Assembly: GCF_001908725.1 (NCBI RefSeq)
Contig: NZ_CP018725.1
Coordinates: 496,001-560,000 of the forward strand
Origin: Xanthomonas vesicatoria ATCC 35937
GTDB taxonomy: Bacteria > Pseudomonadota > Gammaproteobacteria > Xanthomonadales > Xanthomonadaceae
Direction: 5' to 3'
DNA: 64,000 nt
The notes below the pieces were generated by a model, which was not told the DNA's origin, made no database searches, and saw only the letters and a list, made by a program, of their open reading frames with translations. The position numbers were made by a program, and so were the translations under genes. This document shows, piece after piece, positions 29,701-37,800 of the stretch. The first letter of the stretch is position 1. The number at the start of each line of letters is the position of its first letter.

Positions 29701-30250
29701 CATAGCGGCGCAGCCCGGTGAGCTGACGGATCGCATCGGTGTCCGACCCCGGCGCCTGCTTGGGCGACAACGCCAGCCGCATGATCGGCTCGGTGGATGG
29801 ATTGAAGCGCAGCAGCACCGGCGGCTTGGTTTCCAGCGGCAGCGACAGCGCTTCCATCTTGTCGCGGACTTCCAGGCTGGCCTGGTCCATGTTGGTGCCC
29901 CAGGCGAATTCCAGCACCACATCGCTCTGCCCGGTGCGCGAGATGGACTTGAGCTTGCGCAGGTTCTTGACCACGCCCACGGCTTCTTCTACCGGCTCGG
30001 TCACCAGCGTCTCGATTTCCGCCGGTGCCGCGCCGGTGTATTCGGTGCGCACGGTGAGCGTGGGGTAGCTCAGATCGGGCAGCAGATTGACCTTGAGGCT
30101 ACGTAGCGCGATCAGGCCGAACAGCAGCATGGTCACGGTGATCATCGCAATGGTCACCCGTCGCCGCGTAGCGAAAGCGACCAGCCCGCCACCGGGCGAT
30201 GGTGCATGCGGGTCGTGCACGGGACCGTGCGGGTTTCCGTGGTCGCTCAT
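26744..30250 (-). CDS. RND efflux transporter (AcrB-like), first pump, enlarged
   Basis: A 1168-residue RND pump, longer than the usual 1020-1050. The start region is FATRRRVTIAMITVTMLLFG, and the helix 4 motif GLVVDDSIVVLES has both proton-relay aspartates. Extra length comes from two places: a Ser/Ala-rich low-complexity insertion in the first periplasmic loop (about residues 271-323) and an extended basic cytoplasmic linker between helices 6 and 7 (about 565-655). The gene overlaps the adaptor gene and the second pump by ATGA each. Different pumps with one adaptor recall MdtABC, where two RND subunits form a heterotrimer; whether these two do so is inference. Confidence 0.9.
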   Translation of the reverse strand: MSDHGNPHGPVHDPHAPSPGGGLVAFATRRRVTIAMITVTMLLFGLIALRSLKVNLLPDLSYPTLTVRTEYTGAAPAEIETLVTEPVEEAVGVVKNLRKLKSISRTGQSDVVLEFAWGTNMDQASLEVRDKMEALSLPLETKPPVLLRFNPSTEPIMRLALSPKQAPGSDTDAIRQLTGLRRYADEDLKKKLEPVAGVAAVKVGGGLEDEIQVDIDQQKLAQLNLPIDNVITRLKEENVNISGGRLEEGSQRYLVRTVNQFVDLDEIRNMLVTTQSSSSSAADAAMQQMYAIAASTGSQAALAAAAEVQSTSSASSSSIAGGMPVRLKDVADVRQGYKEREAIIRLGGKEAVELAIYKEGDANTVSTAAALRARLEQLKATVPGDVQITTIEDQSHFIEHAISDVKKDAVIGGVLAILIIFLFLRDGWSTFVISLSLPVSIITTFFFMGQLGLSLNVMSLGGLALATGLVVDDSIVVLESIAKARERGLSVLDAAIAGTREVSMAVMASTLTTIAVFLPLVFVEGIAGQLFRDQALTVAIAIAISLVVSMTLIPMLSSLKGAPPMAFPDEPGHPQWQPDQRWLKPVAAGRRGAGASVRYAFFGAAWAVVKLWRGVARVVSPVMRKASDIAMAPYGRAERGYLAMLPAALRRPGLVLGLAAAAFVGTVLLVPMLGADLIPQLAQDRFEMTVKLPSGTPLAQTDALVRELQLAHDKDPGVASLYGVSGSGTRLDANPTESGENIGKLTVVMAGGGSPEVEAAATQRLRSSMVGHPGAQVDFARPALFSFSTPLEVELRGQDLGELERAGQKLAAMLRANSHYADVKSTVEEGFPEIQIRFDQERAGALGLTTRQIADVIVKKVRGDVATRYSFRDRKIDVLVRAQQSDRASVEAIRQLIVNPGSNRPVRLAAVAEVLATTGPSEIHRADQTRVAIVSASLKDIDLGGAVREVETLVRKDPLAAGVGMHIGGQGEELAQSVKSLLFAFGLAIFLVYLVMASQFESLLHPFVILFTIPLAMVGAVLALLMTGKPVSVVVFIGLILLVGLVTKNAIILIDKVNQLREEGVPKREALIEGARSRLRPIIMTTLCTLFGFLPLAVAMGEGAEVRAPMAITVIGGLLVSTLLTLLVIPVVYDLLDRRADAYYLERGRRMARQQAQTRENTDGLEAL

Positions 30251-31377
30251 GAGTGCGACCCATCACGTGCAGTGGCTGGCGCCGTCGCCGCCACCGGCTT
30301 GCGGTCCGGCTGGCCGATCACCTGCACCGCAGTGCCATCGCGCAGGGCCACCTTGCCGGCCGTCACCACCTGGTCGCCTTCCTTCAGGCCCTGCCGCACT
30401 TCCAGCCACGGGCCTTCGGCGTAGCCTAGCTTCACCGGTACCCGGCTGGCCTTGCCGTTGCGCACCACGAACACCGCCGGCTCGCCATCGTCCAGCAACG
30501 CCAGGCGCGGAATCACCAGGGCGTCCTTGCGTTGGTCGTAATCGATGCGGATACGCCCAAACATGCCCGGTTGCAGCGACTCGGCGCCCTTGCCGAAGGC
30601 ACACACCACGCGGAACGTTCCGCTTCCCGAATCCACTACCGGCGCAATGCGATCCACCTTGCCCACGAACTGCTGGCCCGGCAGCGCATCGGCCAGCAAG
30701 GTCACCGGCTGGCCGGATTTCAAGGTTGCCAGTTCGCGCTCGGGCACATTGAGCGTGGCTTCCAGCTGCGAGTCGTCGACGATGCGAAAGATCGGCGTAT
30801 TGATCTGCACGAAGTTGCCGGTCTTGATCGAACGCGAGGCGATTACGCCGGAAATCGGCGCCTGCACAGTGGTGTAGGACAGTTCCAGCGATGCCAGGCG
30901 ATGCTGTGCGCGGCTGTCTTCCACGTCGAACTTGAGCTGATCCACATCGGCCGCGCTCACCAGCTGCTGCCCCACCAGTTGTGTCGCACGGCGGTAGCTA
31001 TTTTCCAGCTTCCGCAGCTGCGCTTCGCTCTGTGCCACCGCCAGATGCGCGCGGTCCGGGTCCAGGCGCACCAGCGCCTGGCCGGCCGACACCTTCTGGC
31101 CTTCTTCCACCATCACCGCCAGTGCCACGCCGGACGTCTTGGCCACGACCTGCGCTTCGGCACGCGGCTCCAGCGCTGCGGTGCCGGTATAGCTGGCAGC
31201 CACTGCGCGACGCGCTGCCTTGGCGGTTTCCACCGGTACCGCATCCACGGCCTTTTTTTCTTCTGCGGCCTTGGCCTCTCCATCGCCGGTCTTGCAGCCG
31301 CCCAACAATAGGCTGGTGGAGATCAATACTGCGGCGCAGATTCCGCTGCGGCCGGGCAAGAAGGAAAGTGGCGACAT
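30247..31377 (-). CDS. RND efflux periplasmic adaptor lipoprotein
   Basis: Membrane fusion protein linking the RND pump to an outer-membrane channel. The 376 residues start with a signal and lipobox (LLLGGC, Cys near residue 28), so it is lipid-anchored. Next come barrel-sandwich/lipoyl halves (RAEAQVVAKTSGVALAVMVE and SYTTVQAPISGVIASRSIKT), an alpha-hairpin between them, and a beta-barrel domain with VNVPERELATL-like text (LNVPERELATLKSG). It is the first gene of the efflux operon, in divergent orientation to the cytochrome genes; no regulator is adjacent. Confidence 0.92.
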   Translation of the reverse strand: MSPLSFLPGRSGICAAVLISTSLLLGGCKTGDGEAKAAEEKKAVDAVPVETAKAARRAVAASYTGTAALEPRAEAQVVAKTSGVALAVMVEEGQKVSAGQALVRLDPDRAHLAVAQSEAQLRKLENSYRRATQLVGQQLVSAADVDQLKFDVEDSRAQHRLASLELSYTTVQAPISGVIASRSIKTGNFVQINTPIFRIVDDSQLEATLNVPERELATLKSGQPVTLLADALPGQQFVGKVDRIAPVVDSGSGTFRVVCAFGKGAESLQPGMFGRIRIDYDQRKDALVIPRLALLDDGEPAVFVVRNGKASRVPVKLGYAEGPWLEVRQGLKEGDQVVTAGKVALRDGTAVQVIGQPDRKPVAATAPATARDGSHS

Positions 31378-31492
31378 CGTCGTGTCCTAGTGGATGCGTG
31401 AACAGGTGTTGTAGGCAAGTAAACCACCCCGCCATGCATGTCGCCAATGCGCCAAAGGTCATGGTCTGTTCAACTTGGCGTATTCACCCCGT

Positions 31493-31520
31493 TTGCGCCA
31501 CGCCAAATCGCAGGCATACT
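31493..31520 (+). promoter_or_regulatory. Candidate sigma70-type promoter for the cytochrome genes
   Basis: TTGCGC at 31493-31498 and CATACT at 31515-31520, 16 bases apart, placing transcription start near 31527, about 55 bases before the first cytochrome ATG. An inverted repeat TTGGCG...CGCCAA (31475-31506) surrounds the -35 box. Pattern-based only. Confidence 0.4.
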
Positions 31521-31581
31521 CGGTCCGGTTCCGTCACGCCCCCACGTGCGGACGCTCAATCAGTCTTCCGGATACGAAACC

Positions 31582-31980
31582 ATGCGCCCGCAGCCGCTCG
31601 CCGCTTGTCTCGCTCTGGTCGTCTTCCTGCCGTTTGGGGGCGCATCAGCGACACCGTCAGTCACGCCAGCAGTACCGGCCACGCCGGCGCCCGCCGCCGC
31701 ACCTGCTGCTGCCGCGCCCGCAGCCCCGACCGGTAATCCTTCCAATGGCCGTTTGCTGGCATATACCTGCCAAGGCTGTCACGGCGTGACCGGCTACAAG
31801 AACGCCTATCCCAGTTACCGCGTGCCCAAGATCGGCGGCCAGTCCAGTCAGTACTTGACCCAGGCGCTGACCGAATACCGCCAGGGCAAGCGTAAACACC
31901 CGACCATGCAGGCGCAGGCGCAGAGTTTCTCCGAGCAGGACATCGCCGACATCTCCGCCTTCCTGTCCACCCTCAAGTAA
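31582..31980 (+). CDS. Periplasmic c-type cytochrome (class I)
   Basis: A 132-residue exported monohaem cytochrome. A Sec signal (about residues 1-23) is followed by a Pro/Ala-rich linker (TPAVPATPAPAAAPAA). The cytochrome domain has haem motif CQGCHG (about residue 63) and a distal Met candidate in KHPTMQAQAQ. The ending EQDIADISAFLS is the C-terminal helix. The ATG at 31582 gives the signal peptide directly; upstream in-frame ATGs are excluded. A second, related cytochrome follows after 8 bp. Likely electron carriers to a terminal oxidase; the partner is not visible. Confidence 0.85.
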   Translation: MRPQPLAACLALVVFLPFGGASATPSVTPAVPATPAPAAAPAAAAPAAPTGNPSNGRLLAYTCQGCHGVTGYKNAYPSYRVPKIGGQSSQYLTQALTEYRQGKRKHPTMQAQAQSFSEQDIADISAFLSTLK

Positions 31981-31988
31981 GCGCCCAC

Positions 31989-32450
31989 ATGCCGAACGCC
32001 CTGCACGCTCCGCGTCTAGCCATCGTCCTGGTCGCTGCCCTGATGATGGCGGCCTGCTCCCAATCCCAGGTCGAATCCACCGATCACTCCGCCGGCGATG
32101 CTGGCCATGCCAGCGGCGAACACGGCTCGGGCTCCTCGGCCGGGCTGCCCACTGGTCGCGCCGACGCCGGCGACAAGCTCGCGCATGCCAAGGGTAAGGC
32201 GACTGGCCAGAGCTGCGTGGATTGCCATGGTGCCGATGGCAATGCGCCGATCGACCCAAGCTATCCCAAGCTCGGTGGCCAGTACGGCGACTATCTTGCA
32301 CATGCGCTGCAGGCGTATCGCAGTGGCGATCGCCAGCACCCGCTGATGACCGCACAGGCCACTGCATTGAGCGATCAGGACATCGCCGACCTAGCCGCAT
32401 ATTTTGGGGCTCGTCCGACGCAGCTACGCGATCTGCACGGCGTCAAGTGA
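31989..32450 (+). CDS. Lipoprotein c-type cytochrome
   Basis: A 153-residue monohaem cytochrome paralogous to its neighbour. The N-terminus is a lipoprotein signal with the lipobox MMAACS, then a His/Ser/Gly-rich flexible segment. Haem motif CVDCHGADG (about residue 76) and the Met ligand candidate in QHPLMTAQA are conserved with the upstream gene, as is the C-terminal DQDIADLAAYF. It is 8 bp from the previous gene, so probably one transcript: a soluble and a membrane-tethered partner. Specific oxidoreductase unknown. Confidence 0.85.
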   Translation: MPNALHAPRLAIVLVAALMMAACSQSQVESTDHSAGDAGHASGEHGSGSSAGLPTGRADAGDKLAHAKGKATGQSCVDCHGADGNAPIDPSYPKLGGQYGDYLAHALQAYRSGDRQHPLMTAQATALSDQDIADLAAYFGARPTQLRDLHGVK

Positions 32451-32500
32451 GTTGCATGCAGCCGGGCGCACGCGCCGTCTCAATCGGAATGAAAAAGCGC

Positions 32501-32529
32501 TTGCGCGAACATTAACAGGTCGCTATCAT
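32501..32529 (+). promoter_or_regulatory. Promoter of the first tRNA-Ala/tRNA-Glu unit
   Basis: TTGCGC (32501-32506), spacer of 17, and TATCAT (32524-32529). Transcription would begin about 10 bases before the tRNA-Ala 5' end. A good sigma70 geometry in the right position. Confidence 0.6.
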
Positions 32530-32546
32530 TTCGTTCTCAGTTTCGT

Positions 32547-32622
32547 GGGGCCATAGCTCAGCTGGGAGAGCGCCTGCATGGCATGCAGGAGGTCGGCGGT
32601 TCGATCCCGCCTGGCTCCACCA
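32547..32622 (+). tRNA. tRNA-Ala (anticodon GGC), copy 1
   Basis: Full cloverleaf: acceptor GGGGCCA paired with TGGCTCC, anticodon stem CCTGC/GCAGG with loop ATGGCAT (anticodon GGC), T-loop GGTTCGATCCC. CCA is encoded at 32620-32622. First gene of a two-tRNA unit. Confidence 0.97.
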
Positions 32623-32669
32623 CTTCAGACATTAGGCCGTCTGAAATGACAACTCAGGTTTTGATACGC

Positions 32670-32745
32670 GTCCCCATCGTCTAGAGGCCTAGGACACCAC
32701 CCTTTCACGGTGGACACCGGGGTTCGAATCCCCGTGGGGACGCCA
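32670..32745 (+). tRNA. tRNA-Glu (anticodon TTC), copy 1
   Basis: Acceptor GTCCCCA paired with TGGGGAC, anticodon stem CCACC/GGTGG with loop CTTTCAC (anticodon TTC), T-loop GGTTCGAATCC. CCA is encoded. It lies 47 bases after tRNA-Ala and before a terminator. Confidence 0.97.
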
Positions 32746-32752
32746 ATCATCC

Positions 32753-32785
32753 AAAAAGCCCCGGTTACGCCGGGGCTTTTTCTTT
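32753..32785 (+). terminator. Terminator of first tRNA unit
   Basis: AGCCCCGG / CCGGGGCT stem with loop TTACG, followed by TTTTTCTTT. A textbook intrinsic terminator directly after tRNA-Glu. Confidence 0.9.
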
Positions 32786-33217
32786 GCAGCATCGCAGCGC
32801 GTTCGCAATCACCGAGTTCGATATGTGCACTTGGGAAAGGTGGAAAAATTAGGACGCAGTTTTGCCTCGAAGCGCGGCGGATACCCCAGGTCGCTTCTCG
32901 TCATTGCACCGATTGAACGCAGCTCGCACATGCATTATTGCGCTCCCTCGAGCCCCGCGCGTTCTCGTCATTCACGTCTTTCTTGGTTTGCAGCGACACG
33001 AAAAAAGTGTCGCCCACGTATCAGTTGCCGCGCATGCAATGGCATGCCCACCCGCTGCGTTGCTCGCACGCGGCAAAGAGGCACCGCGGCCTTCACGCTG
33101 CAGCCGCAGACTTTCAAAAAGCCGGCGCCACTGCGCCTTCCGGCGAGAGGCAAAAAGTTTCCGCATCGCTTTGCAAACCACCAAGACTTCGTTATGATTG
33201 CCGGCTCGCAGCAACGC
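32786..33217. other. Spacer between the duplicated tRNA units
   Basis: A 432 bp stretch between the two tRNA pairs. It contains open frames in several registers but none with a ribosome site or recognisable product. Its right end carries the second unit's promoter. I see no other feature. Confidence 0.45.
33171..33198 (+). promoter_or_regulatory. Promoter of the second tRNA unit
   Basis: TTGCAA (33171-33176), spacer of 16, and TATGAT (33193-33198), ending 19 bases before the second tRNA-Ala. Its sequence differs from the first unit's promoter, so the duplication excludes or has diverged in the promoter. Confidence 0.6.
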
Positions 33218-33293
33218 GGGGCCATAGCTCAGCTGGGAGAGCGCCTGCATGGCATGCAGGAGGTCGGCGGTTCGATCCCGCCTGGCTCCACCA
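33218..33293 (+). tRNA. tRNA-Ala (anticodon GGC), copy 2
   Basis: Identical over its 76 bases to the gene at 32547, with the same GGC anticodon and encoded CCA. Part of a tandemly duplicated unit. Confidence 0.97.
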
Positions 33294-33340
33294 CTTCAGA
33301 CATTAGGCCGTCTGGAATGGACAACGAGGTTTTGATACGC

Positions 33341-33416
33341 GTCCCCATCGTCTAGAGGCCTAGGACACCACCCTTTCACGGTGGACACCGGGGTTCGAAT
33401 CCCCGTGGGGACGCCA
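33341..33416 (+). tRNA. tRNA-Glu (anticodon TTC), copy 2
   Basis: Identical to the gene at 32670, with anticodon TTC and encoded CCA. The 47-base spacer from tRNA-Ala is the same length as in copy 1 but with a few substitutions. Confidence 0.97.
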
Positions 33417-33423
33417 ATCATCC

Positions 33424-33454
33424 AAAAGCCCCGGTGATGCCGGGGCTTTTTTTT
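33424..33454 (+). terminator. Terminator of second tRNA unit
   Basis: AGCCCCGG / CCGGGGCT stem with loop TGATG, then a run of eight T. Nearly the same as the first terminator; the loop differs. Confidence 0.9.
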
Positions 33455-33640
33455 GCTTATCTTGCCGTGCTCAGCAGTGGTGCCCGGGTACAACTTGCTT
33501 GGACAGAAGCGTCCAACCGCTGCAGGCGTTGATCACCACGCAAGTCAGCACGCGCGTAACGACTCATGCCATGAGCTTGCGGTGCCGGCCGACTCGTCTC
33601 ATGCACACACGCATTGCCACGTAGCACTTGCATGGCAAGA

Positions 33641-33817
33641 TCAGGTCTGACCGTCGTCCAACGCCTTGCGACCCTCATGGGTCAGATCGATGTCGCCGTC
33701 TTCTGCTTGCGTGGCATAGCCCGCACGCACCGCCCAGCTGCCTTCCTCATCGGATACTGGCTTGGTGTCGTGGATGTCGCGAAGAATGCGCAACTGCTGA
33801 GAGGAATCGAAATCCAT
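33641..33817 (-). CDS. Small acidic protein of unknown function
   Basis: A 58-residue frame beginning MDFDSSQQLRILRDIHDTKP and ending LTHEGRKALDDGQT. The composition is acidic and the tail resembles the LTxxGR..L turn seen after the recognition helix of some winged-helix proteins, so a small DNA-binding-like domain is conceivable. GGTGG lies about 7 bases before the ATG at 33817; the frame is open a further 32 codons. It is alone in a 650 bp region between tRNA genes. I recognise no family. Confidence 0.5.
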   Translation of the reverse strand: MDFDSSQQLRILRDIHDTKPVSDEEGSWAVRAGYATQAEDGDIDLTHEGRKALDDGQT

Positions 33818-34111
33818 GGTGGCCACCCGCTTGAAGAGAGACCACCACAGTACGGACCTGGCGTGATGGCTGCGTGCCTGCAACATCATCAGGTACCGCT
33901 GTTGCGCGCGCAAACGTTCACGTCAGTCACGCGCAATGACTGCCATCAAGTGACGGATTGAGGCCGACGAGATACAGCGCAAAGACGCAGGCCACGAGCT
34001 ACGAGCGGGCAAGATTGATGCCGCCCGCTGCGGACGAACGCCTCACGATCGCCCCGGCCGTACAAAGCGCAGGAGGAAGCGATCGCCACGCATAGCAAAA
34101 CGATAGATAGC

Positions 34112-34147
34112 AAAAAGCCCCTCCGGATTGCTCCGGAAGGGCTTTCG
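34112..34147 (-). terminator. Terminator of tRNA-Leu
   Basis: On the minus strand, the hairpin AGCCCTTCCGGAG / CTCCGGAGGGGCT ends in TTTTTGC, 20 bases downstream of the tRNA-Leu CCA end. Confidence 0.85.
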
Positions 34148-34166
34148 CTGTTACTGCAACATCTTG

Positions 34167-34251
34167 GTGCCGAAGGTGGGACTCGAACCCACACGCTTTT
34201 AAGGGCGGCGGATTTTGAGTCCGCTGCGTCTACCGATTCCGCCACTTCGGC
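34167..34251 (-). tRNA. tRNA-Leu (anticodon CAA)
   Basis: An 85-base class II tRNA with acceptor GCCGAAG, a long variable arm (GCCCTTAAAAGCGT region), anticodon stem GCGGA/TCCGC with loop CTCAAAA (anticodon CAA) and T-loop GGTTCGAGTCC. CCA is encoded. A TATACT -10 box lies at 34262-34267 on the minus strand; the -35 region is weak. Confidence 0.96.
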
Positions 34252-34389
34252 GTGGCCGCGCAGTATAGCGGCTTGCGAATGAAACGAACAGTGTCAGGAC
34301 ACTCCTGACGAATTCAGGTGCAAGCGGTGTCGGCAGCACTGAGGCCGGCCGGCCCCGATATACTGGCCGACTTGGTGAAGGAGTAAGCA

Positions 34390-34770
34390 ATGTCGGTGTT
34401 GCGTGGAGTTCGGGTACTCGTGGTCGAAAACGATGACATGAATGCCATGCTGCTCGAGTTGCAGCTTGTTCACGCAGGTGCAGCCGTGGTCGGCCCCGTC
34501 GGCGAGGTGCAGGATGCGCTGCAATTGATTCGGGCCGATGCCCCGGATATCGCCGTGCTGGACTATCGTCTGGGCAACGGCCAGACCAGCGAGCCGGTTG
34601 CCCGCCTGCTGTCGGAACGCGGCATTCCCTTTGTGCTGGCCACCGGCGTTGCCAGTGGCAGCATTCCCACCGGCTTCGAGCGTGGCGTCATCCTGACCAA
34701 GCCCTATCTGTCCGAAGAACTGGTCGGCGCCCTGTCGCGTGCGCGGCAGTTGAGCCGCACCAATAGCTGA
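34390..34770 (+). CDS. Single-domain response regulator (receiver only)
   Basis: A 126-residue CheY-like receiver domain without an output domain. The acidic pair is in VENDDMNAM (about residues 13-21), the phospho-acceptor Asp is in AVLDYRLG (about residue 58), and the conserved Lys is in ILTKPYLS (about residue 103). GGAG lies 7 bases before the ATG. The next gene, 96 bp downstream on the same strand, is a hybrid sensor kinase, so the receiver probably takes part in its phosphorelay or modulates it. VLDYRLGNG is common in such kinase-associated receivers. Confidence 0.9.
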   Translation: MSVLRGVRVLVVENDDMNAMLLELQLVHAGAAVVGPVGEVQDALQLIRADAPDIAVLDYRLGNGQTSEPVARLLSERGIPFVLATGVASGSIPTGFERGVILTKPYLSEELVGALSRARQLSRTNS

Positions 34771-34866
34771 TTCCGCGCCGCACCCTGACCGCGGGCCGGC
34801 GCTCTAGTTGCCAGCCGAGCGGTTGTCACTAGAATCAGGCATCGAAGATTCGCAGGTGGTTGCTGG

Positions 34867-37800
34867 ATGGAGAGTGCCGCGGCGCCGTTTGCCGGCCTGT
34901 TACCGGAGACGAGCGAAACTGCAGCATTGGTCGTGGCGTCCGCATGCGCCGCCGACCCACTGCTCTGCCGCAGCCAGGCACTGCGCACCGCGCTGTCGGT
35001 GTGCCTGCACGCGCATCACCCGATGTTGCTGGTCTGGGGCGAGCGCGCGCACTGCATCTATAACGACGCCTGCATCGTTTCGTTCGGCCCACGGCACCCT
35101 GCTGCATTCGGCCAGCCACTTGCCGAACTGTCGGCCACCGACTTGGGCGCCGATGTCGCACATACTGCATTGAATCTGTCGACATGGTCGTGCAGCCCGA
35201 TCCTGGAGGCCGGCAAGCAGGTCGGTGCGTTGTATGTAGCGACATCGCCTGCACTGGGTGCGCACGCGTGGCGTAGCAACGTGGTGGCACCTGCAGCACC
35301 GCCAGCGCTCGATCAATCCCCTGCCTTCATGGCAGTGCTACGTGGCCCGGACTACATCATCGAAAGCGTCAATCAACGCTTCCACGCTCTTGTCGGGGAG
35401 CGTCCGTTGCTTGGCCGCCCCTTGGTGGAGGCGATGCCTGAGATCGTCGATCAAGGGTATCTCGGCCTGCTCGACGAGGTCCGTCGTAGTGGCCAGCCCT
35501 TTATCGGCGAATCGATGACGGCCCATCTGCAGCGCACGCCTGGCAGCGCGCTCGATGAAACGTTCGTGGACTTTCTGTACCAGCCGATGCGCGACAACGC
35601 CGGTCGCGTCGATGCGATTCTGGTGCATGGGTTCGATGTCACCGAGCATCGGCGCGTAGAGCGGCGCGACAGTTTTCTGTTGATGCTTGAAGACGCCTTG
35701 CAACATGTCTCTGAGCCGCGGCACATCATCGACACCAGTGTGCGCCTGCTGGGCGAACATTTACGGGCCAACCGCTGTGCGTTCGGATTGGCAGCCGCCG
35801 ACGGAAGCACCATGCACGTGATCAGCGACCATGTGCAGGACATGCCGAGCCTGCAAGGCGACTTCCCGATGGAAGCGGCCCAAGGCTTGCGCGATGCACT
35901 ACTGGCAAACCGCCCCTGGTTCACCACCGATGCGATGGCGCCGGGTGCGCCGGACTATGTGGCCGAGCAGTATCGCCACTCCGGCCTGCGCGCTTCGCTG
36001 GCGATACCGCTGCATAAACATGGCCAGCTGGTTGCGGCAATCGGAGTGCATCAACGCGCGCCGCGGCGCTGGCTGTCGACTGAGGTCGAGCTGGTGCGGC
36101 TGGTGGCGGCACGCTGTTGGGAATCGATGCAGCGGGCCAAGGCGCAGCAGCAACTGGCTGCCAGCGAAGCGCGCCTGCGTCGCCTTGCCGATACCTTGCC
36201 GCAGATCATCTTCATTGCCGGGCCGGATGGCCAGCCACAGTATTTCAATCAACGCTGGTACGAATACACCGGGCTTGACCCGACTAGCCATGAGAACGCG
36301 GCCTGGCATCGGGCCCACACCGCTGAGGGCCTGAAGCTGTCCGTGCAGGCGTGGCAGGACGCGCTGGTTGACGCACGCGCCTACGAGATCGAATGCGAAT
36401 TGCTGCGGCATGACGGCCAGGCGCGTTGGCACTTGGCCCGCGCTTTGCCCGTGCGCGGCGACGACGGCTGCATCAGCGAATGGATCGGCACCTATACAGA
36501 CATCCATGATCGCCGCACTTTCGAGCAGCAACTGCGCGAGAGCGAAATCCGTTTCCGTGCGCTGTGCGAGACGGTGCCGGCGATGATCTGGATGGCCGAC
36601 GCACAAGGCGCCTGCATGTACTGGAACCCGCGCTGGTACCACTTCACCGGACAGGCCGAAGATCAGGCGCTGGATCAAGGCTGGTGGGATGTGATCCACC
36701 CGGACGATGCCGGACGCGTGCGACTGGCGTTCGAGCAGGCACTGGAACGGCGCGGCGAATTCTTGGCCGAGTACAGGGTACGCCGCCACGACGGACAGTA
36801 CCGCTGGTGCATCGACACCGCGTCGCCGCATTTCGCCAGCGATGGGCGCTTTCTCGGGCATATCGGCTCGCTCACCGATATCTCCGAACGCAAGCACATC
36901 GAAGATGCCACTGCGTCCGATCGCGCGATCCTGAGCCTGATCACTACCGGCGCACCGTTGCCGCTGGTGCTCGATGCGATTGCGTTGAGCGTGGAGGCGC
37001 GTGGTGAGATTGCGTTGTATTGCTCTGTGATGGTGCTGGACGAGGTACGGCATACCTTGAGCTTCGGCTCGGCACCACACTTTCCGAGCGCTTACCGAGG
37101 CGACTTCGAGCCGTCACCGATCGGTCTGGATGGGCCACCTTGCGCACGCGCTGCACATCTTGGTCGGCAAATCATCTGTGCCGATATCCAGGCCGATCCA
37201 AGTTTCAGCCGCCATCATGCGATCTCGGCGACGCTTGGCATCGTGGCGTGCTGCGTGACGCCGATCTTGTCCAGCGATGGCCAGGTGCTGGGCACGCTCA
37301 ACATCTACTACGATCGCCCACATTCGCCGTCGTTGCGCGAGCAGGCGATGGCGCGCTCAGCATCGCACCTGGCCGGCATCGTGATCGAACGTACCCGTGT
37401 GGATGCCAAGCTCGCGTTGTCGCTGCAGGCGGAAACCGCTGCGCGTGGTCAGGCCGAACACGCCAGCCGGGTCAAGGACGAATTCTTGGCCACGCTCAGC
37501 CATGAACTGCGCACGCCGTTGAACGCAATCCTGGGCTGGTCGCGACTGATGCAGTCGCAGAATTTCGCGCCAGAGAACCTGGCAAATGGCCTGGTCATCA
37601 TCGAGCGTAGCGCGCGTGCGCAGACGCAGATCATCGACGACCTGCTGGACATGAGCGCGATCCTGTCCGGCAAGATCCGTCTGCAGCCCGAACATTTCGA
37701 CATTGCCGGGCTGGCGCGCAGCACGGTGGAACTGATGCAGCCGGCCGCACTGGCACGCGAGATCGCGCTGGAGCTGGATGCGCCGGCCGGCAGCGAACTG

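Noticed and set aside
31438..31581. An N-terminal extension of the first cytochrome from an upstream ATG
   Set aside because: The extension would place the signal peptide in the middle of the protein. The ATG at 31582 gives a normal export signal at the N-terminus.
32786..33217. An integrated element between the two tRNA units
   Set aside because: Although tRNA 3' ends are common integration sites, the 432 bp spacer has no integrase, no transfer gene and no obvious attachment repeat other than the duplicated tRNAs themselves.
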